The position numbers and the translations under genes were made by a program. A stretch of 58,160 nt of DNA. Origin: an uncultured Acidobacteriota bacterium. Its GTDB lineage: Bacteria; Acidobacteriota; Terriglobia; Terriglobales; Acidobacteriaceae. The stretch lies in contig CAILAZ010000065.1 in NCBI GenBank assembly GCA_903832295.1, positions 1 through 58,160 of the forward strand, given 5' to 3'. The notes beneath the pieces were generated by a model that saw only the letters and a list, made by a program, of their open reading frames with translations, made no database searches and was not told the DNA's origin. This document shows positions 17,654 through 25,951 of the stretch, piece after piece; positions within the stretch are counted from its first letter, which is position 1; each line of letters starts with the position of its first letter.

Positions 17654-18505
17654 ATGTCGAACGGAATGGTGCCTATCTTATACACTTTTGGGATGAAGCG
17701 GGAAGAGCGGCAGAAGCAGTCTGGGGAGGAGATGATCGGAAGAATATTCCGGGTGCTGGAGCGAGCAATGGGAGCGCAGCACTGGTGGCCAGCCGAGTCT
17801 CCGTTTGAGGTGGTGCTGGGGGCCTATCTCACACAAAACACAGCATGGACGAACGTGGAGCTCGCGATGGCCAACCTGCGCGGGGCAGGGGCAATGTCGG
17901 TGGAGGGCATCCGTAGGACGACGCTTGAGGATTTGGAGCAACTAGTGCGTCCAGCCGGTTACTTTCGACAAAAGGCAGCGCGATTGAAGATGTTTGTTGC
18001 ACACCTTGATTCGGCACACAAAGGCTTGCTGGAAGCGATGTTCGCCCAGCCTACGGAGGCGCTGCGAGGAGAATTGCTGGGGCTGACGGGCATAGGTCCG
18101 GAGACGGCGGACTCAATTCTGCTGTATGCGGGCGGACACGAGGTTTTTGTGGTGGATACCTACACGCGGCGCATCTTTGAGCGGCATGGGTTGGCAGAAA
18201 AGGCAACAGGCTATGAGGAGATAAGGCTGGCGGTGCAGAGGGCACTGACCGCTGAGGGCGGCGCGGAGGAGGGCGAAGGGGAGCAGTTGAGCCATGCGGT
18301 TACGGTGCATGAGCCATCGGCGGCTTCGCGGATGGCGCGCAGCGAACGCGGGCGCCGATATAACGAGTTCCACGCGCTGATTGTGCAGACGGCAAAACAC
18401 TTTTGCGTGAAGGGCACTCCGAAATGCGAGATGTGCCCGCTGCGTGGGCTGCTGCCAAAGCCGGCGAGAGATGCACCGAAGCAAGGACGGCTCTGCAGAG
18501 TTTGA
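17654..18505 (+). CDS. Endonuclease III-related HhH-GPD DNA glycosylase (COG2231/MagIII type)
   Basis: The 283-residue protein has the helix-hairpin-helix glycosylase core. Family motifs are LGAYLTQNTAWTNVE (56-70), RPAGYFRQKAARL (99-111), the hairpin GLTGIGPETADSI and the catalytic Asp 168 in VVDTYTRR. Glu 150 occupies the place of the Lys that makes endonuclease III a bifunctional lyase, as in COG2231 proteins such as H. pylori MagIII, so it is probably a monofunctional base glycosylase. At the C-terminus C251, C258 and C261 match three ligands of the Fe-S cluster, but the fourth Cys is displaced to C281. An extra Glu/Gly-rich insertion lies at about 200-230. The start is uncertain; ATG 17693 is an alternative. 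The damage substrate is not predictable. Confidence 0.8.
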   Translation: MSNGMVPILYTFGMKREERQKQSGEEMIGRIFRVLERAMGAQHWWPAESPFEVVLGAYLTQNTAWTNVELAMANLRGAGAMSVEGIRRTTLEDLEQLVRPAGYFRQKAARLKMFVAHLDSAHKGLLEAMFAQPTEALRGELLGLTGIGPETADSILLYAGGHEVFVVDTYTRRIFERHGLAEKATGYEEIRLAVQRALTAEGGAEEGEGEQLSHAVTVHEPSAASRMARSERGRRYNEFHALIVQTAKHFCVKGTPKCEMCPLRGLLPKPARDAPKQGRLCRV

Positions 18506-18587
18506 GGGGGTGGAGAACTTCCGCCCGCTTCTTGCGATCGGCGGTAATTTTGTGTCTTTTCTGCACTAGAATCGGTGTGAGACCGCA

Positions 18588-20813
18588 ATGACTACCCCGT
18601 CCCCAATCCGACCGCGACGCCGCAGGATTCTGCTGCTGGGGCTGGGGATTGCCCTGCTGGTGTTCGTGATTTTTTCGCAGGCGGCGTTCAATCTGAAGTT
18701 CCTGCGGCCGGACTCGCTGGTCCAGACGTTTGTGTTTGCGGCGCTGTCATTTTTAATTTTCATGGCGCTGATTGCACTGATCTTTGTGCTGCTGCGTACA
18801 CTGCTGAAGCTGTACCTGGAGCGGCAGGCAGGAGCTGCGGGGTCACGATTCCGAAGCAAGATGGTGCTGGGTGCGCTGCTGCTTTCGTTTGGGCCGGTGA
18901 TTGCGATGTTCCTGTTCGCCTATGGTCTGATGAACCGCTCGATTGACAAGTGGTTCTCGCAACCGATTGAAGAGGTGCACGGGCGCAGCGCCGCGGTGAC
19001 GGACCTGCTGAGCAGCTACGCGGGGCAGAATGCGCTGGCCGAGGCGAGGGCGATTGCGGGTAATAAGGAGTCTCTGCGGGCGTACCACACGGGGAAGTTC
19101 GGGCCGCTGGTGGAAGAGTTCCGGGAGCATGAGATCACACTGCAGGGTGGATTTGCACTGGCATTTTACCGCGGGCAGATTGAAGCGTCGTTCGGGGCTC
19201 CGCTGCCGTGGAGCGAGTTGCGCAACTCGGTTCCGAGCCTGGCGTATGCGCAGAGCAAGCCGAGGCAATTCGCGCTGAACGGGCGACAGTTCATGCTGGG
19301 GTCCGCGGCGGTGGAGGAGTTGGGATTTGTGGCGGTGGCGCTGCCGCTGCCGGACAATTACAGCAATGCGCTGCAACAGTTGGACGTGAGCGAACAGCGA
19401 TACCAGGAGCTGCGGCGCAATAACAAGCTGATCCGGCAGACCTATATGCAGGCGCTACTGCTGATTACGCTGCTGGTGCTGTTTGGCACGACGTGGTCAG
19501 CACTGGCGCTGAGCAAACTGGTGACGCGTCCGGTGACGGCGCTGGCCGAGGGAACGCAGGCGATTTCGGCAGGCAGGCTGGATTACCGCGTAGAGGTGAG
19601 CGCGGGAGACGAACTGGGACAGCTCGTGGGATCTTTCAACAGCATGGCGGCGGAACTGGAGAGCAACCGCGGACAGTTGCAGGAGATCAACACGCGGCTG
19701 GAAGAGCGGCGACTGCACATGGAGACGATTCTGGAGAGCATTCCCTCCGGAGTGCTCTCACTGGACGGAATGGGCCAGGTGACGCGGGTGAACGCGGCGC
19801 TGATACGGATGTTCCAGCCGAAGGGCGTGGCCATGCCCGGAGGGCAGAGCGGCATGCGACTGGCCGATGTCTTCCCAGAGGACGAGGCGCCAGGGGTGGC
19901 GGAAGAGATTGGCCGGCTGACACGCAAGGCAGACCGCATGGGCACAACGTCCACGCAGATGGAGATACCGAACGGAGGCACGGCAAAGGAAGTTGGGGTC
20001 ACAGTGGCTTCGATGACCGGGGCGCGGCAGCGGCGGCGGCTGGGATACGTGATTGTGTTTGAAGACCTGAGCGACCTGCTGAAGGCACAGAAGCAGACGG
20101 CATGGCGCGAGGTGGCGCGGAGGGTCGCACACGAAATCAAGAATCCGCTGACTCCGATTGCGCTCTCGGCAGAGCGCATTAAGAGGCACATGGAACGCGG
20201 GGAAAGCGCGTCACGCGCGATCATCATGAGTTGCGCGGACACGATTGGAAGCGCGGTAGAGACGGTGCGCAAGCTGGTGGACGAGTTCTCCACCCTGGCA
20301 CGCTTTCCACAGTCGCAGCCGCAGGCGGCAGACCTGAACCAGATCATCCTGAGTGCAATGGCGCTATTCGACGGGCGGCTGGCGGGAGTGAACGTGACAC
20401 TGGATTTGTCCGACGATTTGCCGAACGTGCAGGCGGACCCGGAGGCGATCAAGCGGGTGGTTGCAAACCTGGTGGACAACGCGGCGGAGAGCATGAACGA
20501 CAGCGTACTGCGGCAGATACGCATTGGCACCACGCTGCTGGAAACGCGCGACGCGGTGGAGATCGAGGTTTCCGACACGGGCGAGGGTGTGACGGCGGAG
20601 ACGAAGGAAAAGCTGTTCCTGCCGTACTTCTCGACGAAGGCGCGCGGCACCGGATTGGGTCTGGCCATTGTGGCGCGGATCCTGGAGGACCACGGGGGCA
20701 CGATCCGGGTAGAGGAGAATCATCCGGTAGGCACGCGCTTTTTGGTGGAGCTGCCGGTGGCGGGAATTGAGCGGAGCAGCGCGGAGTCCGCCGAGACGCA
20801 GGGCAGAGCTTGA
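18588..20813 (+). CDS. ntrY: NtrY-like membrane sensor histidine kinase
   Basis: The 741-residue protein has three N-terminal membrane helices (about residues 12-32, 45-68, 91-112), an extracytoplasmic region, a fourth helix near 285-305, a HAMP linker starting LVTRPVTALAEG, a PAS domain, the HisKA box RRVAHEIKNPLTPIALS and an HATPase with DTGEGV and GTGLGLAI boxes. This is the NtrY architecture; NtrY senses nitrogen or redox state in Proteobacteria, but in Acidobacteria the signal is unknown. The gene for the cognate regulator starts 16 bp downstream. The gene begins 82 bp after the glycosylase stop. Confidence 0.88.
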   Translation: MTTPSPIRPRRRRILLLGLGIALLVFVIFSQAAFNLKFLRPDSLVQTFVFAALSFLIFMALIALIFVLLRTLLKLYLERQAGAAGSRFRSKMVLGALLLSFGPVIAMFLFAYGLMNRSIDKWFSQPIEEVHGRSAAVTDLLSSYAGQNALAEARAIAGNKESLRAYHTGKFGPLVEEFREHEITLQGGFALAFYRGQIEASFGAPLPWSELRNSVPSLAYAQSKPRQFALNGRQFMLGSAAVEELGFVAVALPLPDNYSNALQQLDVSEQRYQELRRNNKLIRQTYMQALLLITLLVLFGTTWSALALSKLVTRPVTALAEGTQAISAGRLDYRVEVSAGDELGQLVGSFNSMAAELESNRGQLQEINTRLEERRLHMETILESIPSGVLSLDGMGQVTRVNAALIRMFQPKGVAMPGGQSGMRLADVFPEDEAPGVAEEIGRLTRKADRMGTTSTQMEIPNGGTAKEVGVTVASMTGARQRRRLGYVIVFEDLSDLLKAQKQTAWREVARRVAHEIKNPLTPIALSAERIKRHMERGESASRAIIMSCADTIGSAVETVRKLVDEFSTLARFPQSQPQAADLNQIILSAMALFDGRLAGVNVTLDLSDDLPNVQADPEAIKRVVANLVDNAAESMNDSVLRQIRIGTTLLETRDAVEIEVSDTGEGVTAETKEKLFLPYFSTKARGTGLGLAIVARILEDHGGTIRVEENHPVGTRFLVELPVAGIERSSAESAETQGRA

Positions 20814-20829
20814 GACAGAAAGGCTGGAA

Positions 20830-22179
20830 ATGATCCACATTCTGGTGGTGGACGACGAGCCAAGCATTCGCGAGACGCTGGGCGGGATTCTAGAGGACGA
20901 GGGCTACCACGTGACTCCTGCCGAAGACGGCGAGAGCGGGCTGATGCTGGCCCGCGATCAGCACTTCGACGTGATGCTGCTGGACATCTGGCTGCCGAAG
21001 ATGGATGGGCTGGAAGTGCTGGAGCAGGTAAAGGAACTGGAGGACCGTCCGGAGGTGATCATGATTTCCGGGCACGGCACGGTGGAGACGGCGGTACGGG
21101 CAACGAAGCTGGGGGCGTATGACTTCCTGGAGAAACCGCTGTCGCTGGATAAGACCCTGATCGTGGTGAAGAACGCGGCGGCAGCGCGCAAACTGCGCTC
21201 GGAGAACCAGGAGTTGAAGCGGCAGGTGTCGCACGCCGTGATTGTGGGCGACAGCATTCCGACGAAGGCTCTGCGACAGCAGATCGGGCTGATGGCTCCG
21301 ACGAACGGGCGGGTGTTGATTTACGGCGAAAGCGGTACCGGGAAGGAGCTGGTGGCGCGAGCCATCCACGCCCAGAGCCTGCGCAAGGACGAGATGTTTG
21401 TGGAGGTGAACTGCGCTGCGATTCCGGAAGACCTGATCGAGAGCGAGCTGTTTGGCCACTGCAAAGGCGCGTTTGCCGGCGCCGAGAGCGAGAAGGAAGG
21501 CAAGCTGCGCAAGGCGGACGGCGGAACACTGTTTCTGGATGAAGTGGGCGACATGAGTTTGAAGACGCAGTCCAAAGTGCTGCGCACGCTGGATGAAGGG
21601 CGCTTTGCCCCAGTGGGAATGGAAGAACCGGTGACGGTGAACGTGCGGGTGATTGCGGCAACGAACAAGGATCTGGAGGAGGAGATTGCGCGGGGAAATT
21701 TCCGCGAGGATCTGTTCTACCGGCTGAACGTGGTTCCGTTCGTGGTACCGCCACTGCGCGAGCGCAAGGAGGATATTCCGGTGCTGGCGCGGCACTTTCT
21801 GAAGGAGTTCAGCGGCCAGTACAGCCGGCGGACAAAGGAAATTGCAGACGAGGGGCTGGAGGTGCTGGCGCGCTACTCGTGGCCGGGAAACGTGCGCGAG
21901 CTGCGTAACGTGATCGAGCGAATTGTGATCATGAATCCGACGGTGCAACGGTTGGAGAGGAAGCACCTGCCGTCGGTGCTGTATCGCGAGGGCACGCGGC
22001 GCTCACTGGGAGACTTTACGACGCTGCACCAGGCGCGGGCGGCCTACGAGCGCGATTACATCCTGAAGAAGCTGGATGAGAATAACGGCAACGTGAGCCG
22101 GACGGCCGAAGTGCTGGGGCTGGAGCGCAGCCACCTGTATCGCAAGATGAAGACGCTGGGAATTGCGGTGAAAGAGTAG
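20830..22179 (+). CDS. ntrX: NtrX-like response regulator with altered sigma54 loop
   Basis: The 449-residue regulator has a receiver domain (phosphoacceptor Asp 52 in MLLDIWLPKMDG), an AAA+ domain with Walker A GESGTGKE at 166-173 and GGTLFLDEVGD, and a C-terminal Fis-type helix-turn-helix around NVSRTAEVLGLERSHLYRKM. The loop that contacts sigma54, normally GAFTGA, reads GAFAGA (213-218); loss of the Thr is expected to weaken sigma54 activation. I choose the ATG at 20830, just ahead of the receiver domain; the frame is open further upstream inside ntrY. The pairing with the NtrY-like kinase 16 bp upstream is clear; target genes are unknown, but the receptor gene 22 bp downstream is in the same transcript. 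Confidence 0.88.
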   Translation: MIHILVVDDEPSIRETLGGILEDEGYHVTPAEDGESGLMLARDQHFDVMLLDIWLPKMDGLEVLEQVKELEDRPEVIMISGHGTVETAVRATKLGAYDFLEKPLSLDKTLIVVKNAAAARKLRSENQELKRQVSHAVIVGDSIPTKALRQQIGLMAPTNGRVLIYGESGTGKELVARAIHAQSLRKDEMFVEVNCAAIPEDLIESELFGHCKGAFAGAESEKEGKLRKADGGTLFLDEVGDMSLKTQSKVLRTLDEGRFAPVGMEEPVTVNVRVIAATNKDLEEEIARGNFREDLFYRLNVVPFVVPPLRERKEDIPVLARHFLKEFSGQYSRRTKEIADEGLEVLARYSWPGNVRELRNVIERIVIMNPTVQRLERKHLPSVLYREGTRRSLGDFTTLHQARAAYERDYILKKLDENNGNVSRTAEVLGLERSHLYRKMKTLGIAVKE

Positions 22180-22201
22180 CGGCGGACTGCCATAGGATTC
22201 C

Positions 22202-24010
22202 ATGAAGAAGATTGCATTGTGGTTTTTGCTGGGCTGCGCGGCGTACGCGCAGACGTCGCCTGCCGCCGCCGGCCAGGGCGCGGGAGTGCCCCGCCACGAA
22301 GAGCAGGTCGTGGTGACGGGCAGCTATGACGCGGTTCCGCTGGAGGAGACTGACCGCAGCGTGAGCACGGTGGAGGTAGGGCAGTCTCCGGCGGGATACC
22401 GCAACTGGGCTGACGTGCTGGAGCAGGACCCCTCGCTCGACGTGCGACAGCGGGCACCGGGAACGTCGGCGGACTTGTCGATACGCGGGTCGTCATTTGG
22501 CGAGACATTGATACTTGTAAATGGACTGCGGCTGAACGACGTGCAGACCGGGCACAACAACCTGGACATTCCTTTTCCGTTTGAGTCTGTGGAGCGGGTG
22601 GAGGTGCTGAAGGGCTCGGGTTCGACGCTCTATGGCAGCGATGCAATGGGCGGAGCGGTGAACTTCATCACCCGGGTTCCGGAGACGACAGAGATCAGGC
22701 TGGGCGCTGGGATTGGCAACTGGGGGACGAACCAGCAGAACGGGGCGCTGACGCTGGCGCGGAAAGCGTTTGCCGAGCAACTGACGTTTGTGAGGGAGCT
22801 ATCGACGGGGTTTATCCCCAACCGGGATTACAGGAATTTGGCGATTGCCTCCGAGACGGGGATTGCGACAGCGCTGGGGCGGAGCGACGTGCTGCTGGGG
22901 ATCAGCGACCGGCCATACGGGGCACAGGGATTCTACGGGCCATACCCGAGCTGGGAGCGTGGGAAGGGCTGGCTGGCAGCGTGGACGCAGGCGCTGGGGG
23001 CGGAGACAAGCGCGAGCTTTGCCTATCGGAGGCATAGCGATGAGTTCGTGCTGCTGCGCGACAAACCTGCGTATTACGAGAACAATCACGTGACCACAGC
23101 GTACCAGGCGGCGTTGCGGCGGGTGGAGAAGATCGGGGAGCGCTTCCGCGCGTTTTATGGAGCAGAGGCACTGCGCGAGCATATTGAGAGCTCAAACCTG
23201 AGAATGCACACGCGGGACCAGGGAAGCGTGTATGCGAGCTTTGACGCGCGGGCGCTGCGGCGGTTCTCATTCAATGCGGGAGCGCGCGAGGAACTCTACA
23301 CAGGCGGGCGGCAGGTGTTCAGCCCCTCGGTTTCCGGGGCGTACTGGGTGAGTGCGAAGCTGAAGCTGCGGGCATCGGCGTCACACGCGTTCCGGCTGCC
23401 GACGTACACGGACCTGTACTACAACGATCCGGCGAACCATGGGAATCCAAAGCTGAAGCCGGAGTCAGCGTGGAGCTACGAAGGCGGGACGCAACTATCC
23501 CTGGCAGGAGGACTTACGCTGGATGCGGGAGTGTTTCATCGGCGCGACCGTGATGTGATCGACTACGTGCGTACCGATCCGGCGGCGGCGTACGTGGCGG
23601 AGAACATCCACAATTTGAACTTTACCGGAGTGGAGGTTGCGCTGCGCTGGCGGCTGCCGCGGCAACAACGCGTTGAGTTGAGCTACACGGGAATGCATGG
23701 GGCGGGGGCGAGCACGAACGGCGTGCAGTCAAAATACGTGTTCAACTACCCGGTGCACGCGGCGGCGGCGACGTGGTGGAGCAGGGCACCGCTGGGATTG
23801 GACTCGCGCTTCCGGGTGGTAGCGCTACAGCGGTTTGAGAGCGGAACGTATCCGATTGTGGAGTGGACGGTGGCGCGGGAGTTCCGGCACGTGAAGCCCT
23901 ACGTGCAACTGACAAATGTGAGCGACACGAAGTACGAGGAGATTCCGGGGGTGCCGATGCCGGGACGGGGATTCGTGGCCGGGATGGAGTTGCGCTGGAA
24001 AGCAAAGTAG
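22202..24010 (+). CDS. TonB-dependent outer-membrane receptor, BtuB/CirA-like
   Basis: The 602-residue protein starts with a signal peptide (LWFLLGCAAYAQ), then a TonB-box-like EEQVVVTGS segment, a plug domain (DVLEQDPSLDVRQRAPGTSADLSIRG in outline, with the GGAVNFIT ending motif near residue 155) and a 22-strand-type barrel ending in GFVAGMELRWK. It imports a ligand across the outer membrane with energy from TonB. The length and the dense short-loop barrel resemble vitamin B12 or small-siderophore receptors, but no B12 riboswitch was recognised upstream and the gene follows ntrX by only 22 bp. Substrate is therefore open. A TonB gene occurs in the window at 51409-52296. Confidence 0.85.
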   Translation: MKKIALWFLLGCAAYAQTSPAAAGQGAGVPRHEEQVVVTGSYDAVPLEETDRSVSTVEVGQSPAGYRNWADVLEQDPSLDVRQRAPGTSADLSIRGSSFGETLILVNGLRLNDVQTGHNNLDIPFPFESVERVEVLKGSGSTLYGSDAMGGAVNFITRVPETTEIRLGAGIGNWGTNQQNGALTLARKAFAEQLTFVRELSTGFIPNRDYRNLAIASETGIATALGRSDVLLGISDRPYGAQGFYGPYPSWERGKGWLAAWTQALGAETSASFAYRRHSDEFVLLRDKPAYYENNHVTTAYQAALRRVEKIGERFRAFYGAEALREHIESSNLRMHTRDQGSVYASFDARALRRFSFNAGAREELYTGGRQVFSPSVSGAYWVSAKLKLRASASHAFRLPTYTDLYYNDPANHGNPKLKPESAWSYEGGTQLSLAGGLTLDAGVFHRRDRDVIDYVRTDPAAAYVAENIHNLNFTGVEVALRWRLPRQQRVELSYTGMHGAGASTNGVQSKYVFNYPVHAAAATWWSRAPLGLDSRFRVVALQRFESGTYPIVEWTVAREFRHVKPYVQLTNVSDTKYEEIPGVPMPGRGFVAGMELRWKAK

Positions 24011-24055
24011 TGCCTAGCCGGGATGAGAAGCGTCCGCGTTTGCTGATTACAGAAC

Positions 24056-24082
24056 AACGCCCCGGAAAATGTCCGGGGCGTT
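24056..24082. terminator. Bidirectional hairpin terminator
   Basis: A perfect 10-bp stem AACGCCCCGG/CCGGGGCGTT with a 7-nt loop lies between the convergent receptor gene (stop 24010) and the DUF3395 gene (stop 24106). T-runs are short on both sides, so termination may be partial. Confidence 0.65.
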
Positions 24083-24105
24083 GCTGATTCAAGTGGTGTT
24101 GTGGG

Positions 24106-24852
24106 TTAGCGGCGCTGGTCGCCGCGCCAGTTGCCGCTCCATCCGCCGTTGCCCCAGTCGCCGCGGCCCCAGCCACGGAACTGCGAGCCGTCGACGAGGC
24201 TGCCTTCGCGATATTCGAACATCTGTTCGCGGCCATTCAGATTGCGCACGAAGATGTGCAGAACCTTGAGGACTCCCCGGTCGGGATCGACGCCGAAGGT
24301 GGCATTGCTGACCTTTATAAGACGGTCTGCGCGCGCGAGTTCCCTGAGCCGGCTGGTGACATCAACATGGCGGCGCTCGTCGCCATACTGGGCGCTCAGA
24401 ATCACATACTGGCCGCGATCTTCGGGCTCTCTTGCATCCTGCCGGCCATGATCGCGCTCGCCTTCGCCCTGCCAATTGCCGCTCCATCCACCGGTGCCCC
24501 ACTCGCCACGGCCCCAGCTCCGGAACTGCGCACCATCCACGTAGGTGCCTTCGGTGTATTCAAACATCTGTTCGCGGCCATTGGGGCCGCGGGCATAGAT
24601 GCGTAAGGCCTTGAGGACGCCGCGATCCGGATCGGTGCCAAAGGTGGAGTTGCTGACCTGGATGGGGCGGTCGGCCCTGGCCAACTGCTTCAATCGCTCA
24701 GTGACATCGACGTGGCGGCGCTCATCGCCATACTGCGCGCTGAGAATGACGTACTGGCCAGAGTCGTGTTCGTGATGACCCTGGGCGATGAGGGCTGCGG
24801 GCAGAAAGGATAAGGCCAGCAACAGATAGAGTGTGGATCGGAATTTGGACAT
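24106..24852 (-). CDS. Secreted protein with two tandem DUF3395-like domains
   Basis: The 248-residue protein starts at ATG 24852, preceded by AGGAG at the right distance, and has a clear signal peptide (LYLLLALSFLPAALIAQG). Two copies of a roughly 98-residue module follow, each beginning GQYVILSAQYGDERRHVDVT and containing DPDRGVLK, GREQMFEY and a Gly/Trp-rich tail WGRGxWGxGGWSGNW; 77 of 98 residues are identical between copies. The LSAxYG...DVT...DP..GV.K pattern resembles DUF3395, a domain found alone or attached to DnaJ. A charged spacer (about residues 120-137) joins the copies. It is probably periplasmic or extracellular; function is unknown. It lies 82 bp downstream of era on the same strand. 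Confidence 0.75.
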   Translation of the reverse strand: MSKFRSTLYLLLALSFLPAALIAQGHHEHDSGQYVILSAQYGDERRHVDVTERLKQLARADRPIQVSNSTFGTDPDRGVLKALRIYARGPNGREQMFEYTEGTYVDGAQFRSWGRGEWGTGGWSGNWQGEGERDHGRQDAREPEDRGQYVILSAQYGDERRHVDVTSRLRELARADRLIKVSNATFGVDPDRGVLKVLHIFVRNLNGREQMFEYREGSLVDGSQFRGWGRGDWGNGGWSGNWRGDQRR

Positions 24853-24934
24853 TAGAGATCTCCTGAATAGCTTTTTAGACCTGCATAGAGCGGTGAATCT
24901 GTTGCGTCTGCGCTGCACCTGAAGAAGTATCCTG

Positions 24935-25942
24935 CTACTTCTTCTGAGCTTCGGATGGGGACGACTTCCGATTCTTCGTGGAAGGCTTCCGGGTTTCGGT
25001 TTTTGGGGCAGCATCAGAGAGGCGGGTGTTGAGCGACTCCAATTGCTTGCGCCAGTCGATGGCTTCATCAACATCGCGAACGCTGTCTCGCCAGCCCTCG
25101 CGCACCTTCACAAAGAGTTCAAGGAAGACCTTGACGCCGAGAATGCGCTCGATCTGCTGGCGGGCGCGGGTGCCGATGTGTTTGAGCATCGTTCCCTGCT
25201 TGCCGATGACGATGGCCTTCTGGCCCTCGCGTTCGACGAAGATGACGGCGGAGATGCGGTAGAGCTTGGCGCCCTCCTCGAATTTTTCGATGAGGACGCC
25301 GCTGGCGTAGGGAACCTCCTGCGCGGTATTGATGAGAATCTGCTCGCGAATGAGCTCGGCGACTATGAAGCGCTCGGGCTGATCGGTGATCTGGTCCTCG
25401 GGGAAATATTTTGGCCCTTCTGGGAGGGCGTTGACGACGGAGGTGAGCAGTTCCTCCTTGCCGAGTTCTTTTTCGGCCGAAATGGGGACGATTTGCGCGA
25501 ACTCAAAGCGCTGGGTCCAGGCTTCGATGACGGGAAGGAGCTTGGTCTTTTCGAAGAGGTCAATCTTGTTGAGCAGGAGAAAGGTTTTGACCTTGGCGCG
25601 CTTGACGATGTCGAGGACGAACTCGTCGCCGGTTCCGAACTTCTGGGTGACGTCCACGATGAGCAGGATGAGGTCGCAGCCTTCCAGCGAGTCATAAACC
25701 TCCTGCATCATGCGCTTGTTGAGCTGATCCTCGGGCTTGTGGACGCCGGGGGTGTCCACAAAGACCACCTGACCGGCAGGGCGCTTGGCCTTGCGCTTTA
25801 CATTGACGATGCCAGTGATGCGGCTGCGCGTGGTTTGCGCCTTGTGAGTGACGATGGCGAGTTTTTCACCAACGAGCGAATTAAGCAGGGTTGATTTGCC
25901 CGCGTTGGGGCGTCCGATGATGGTTACGAATCCTGAATGCAC
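24935..25942 (-). CDS. era: Ribosome-assembly GTPase Era
   Basis: Era binds the 3' end of 16S rRNA and supports 30S maturation. The 335-residue protein has the G1 motif GRPNAGKS at 10-17, the Era-type effector region AQTTRSRITG, G3 DTPGV, G4 NKID and a C-terminal KH domain containing the IVIGKQGTMLKHIG loop. A C-terminal Lys/Ser-rich tail of about 30 residues goes beyond the usual ~300. The start is a GTG at 25942, just 9 bp after the stop of the CBS-protein gene, in the order ybeY-(CBS)-era common in bacteria. Identification is firm. Confidence 0.95.
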   Translation of the reverse strand: MHSGFVTIIGRPNAGKSTLLNSLVGEKLAIVTHKAQTTRSRITGIVNVKRKAKRPAGQVVFVDTPGVHKPEDQLNKRMMQEVYDSLEGCDLILLIVDVTQKFGTGDEFVLDIVKRAKVKTFLLLNKIDLFEKTKLLPVIEAWTQRFEFAQIVPISAEKELGKEELLTSVVNALPEGPKYFPEDQITDQPERFIVAELIREQILINTAQEVPYASGVLIEKFEEGAKLYRISAVIFVEREGQKAIVIGKQGTMLKHIGTRARQQIERILGVKVFLELFVKVREGWRDSVRDVDEAIDWRKQLESLNTRLSDAAPKTETRKPSTKNRKSSPSEAQKK

Positions 25943-25951
25943 ACTTTGATG

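Noticed and set aside
22180..22201. Cobalamin riboswitch before the BtuB-like receptor
   Set aside because: The gap to ntrX is only 22 bp, far too short for the element, and no B12-box motif was seen in the end of ntrX.
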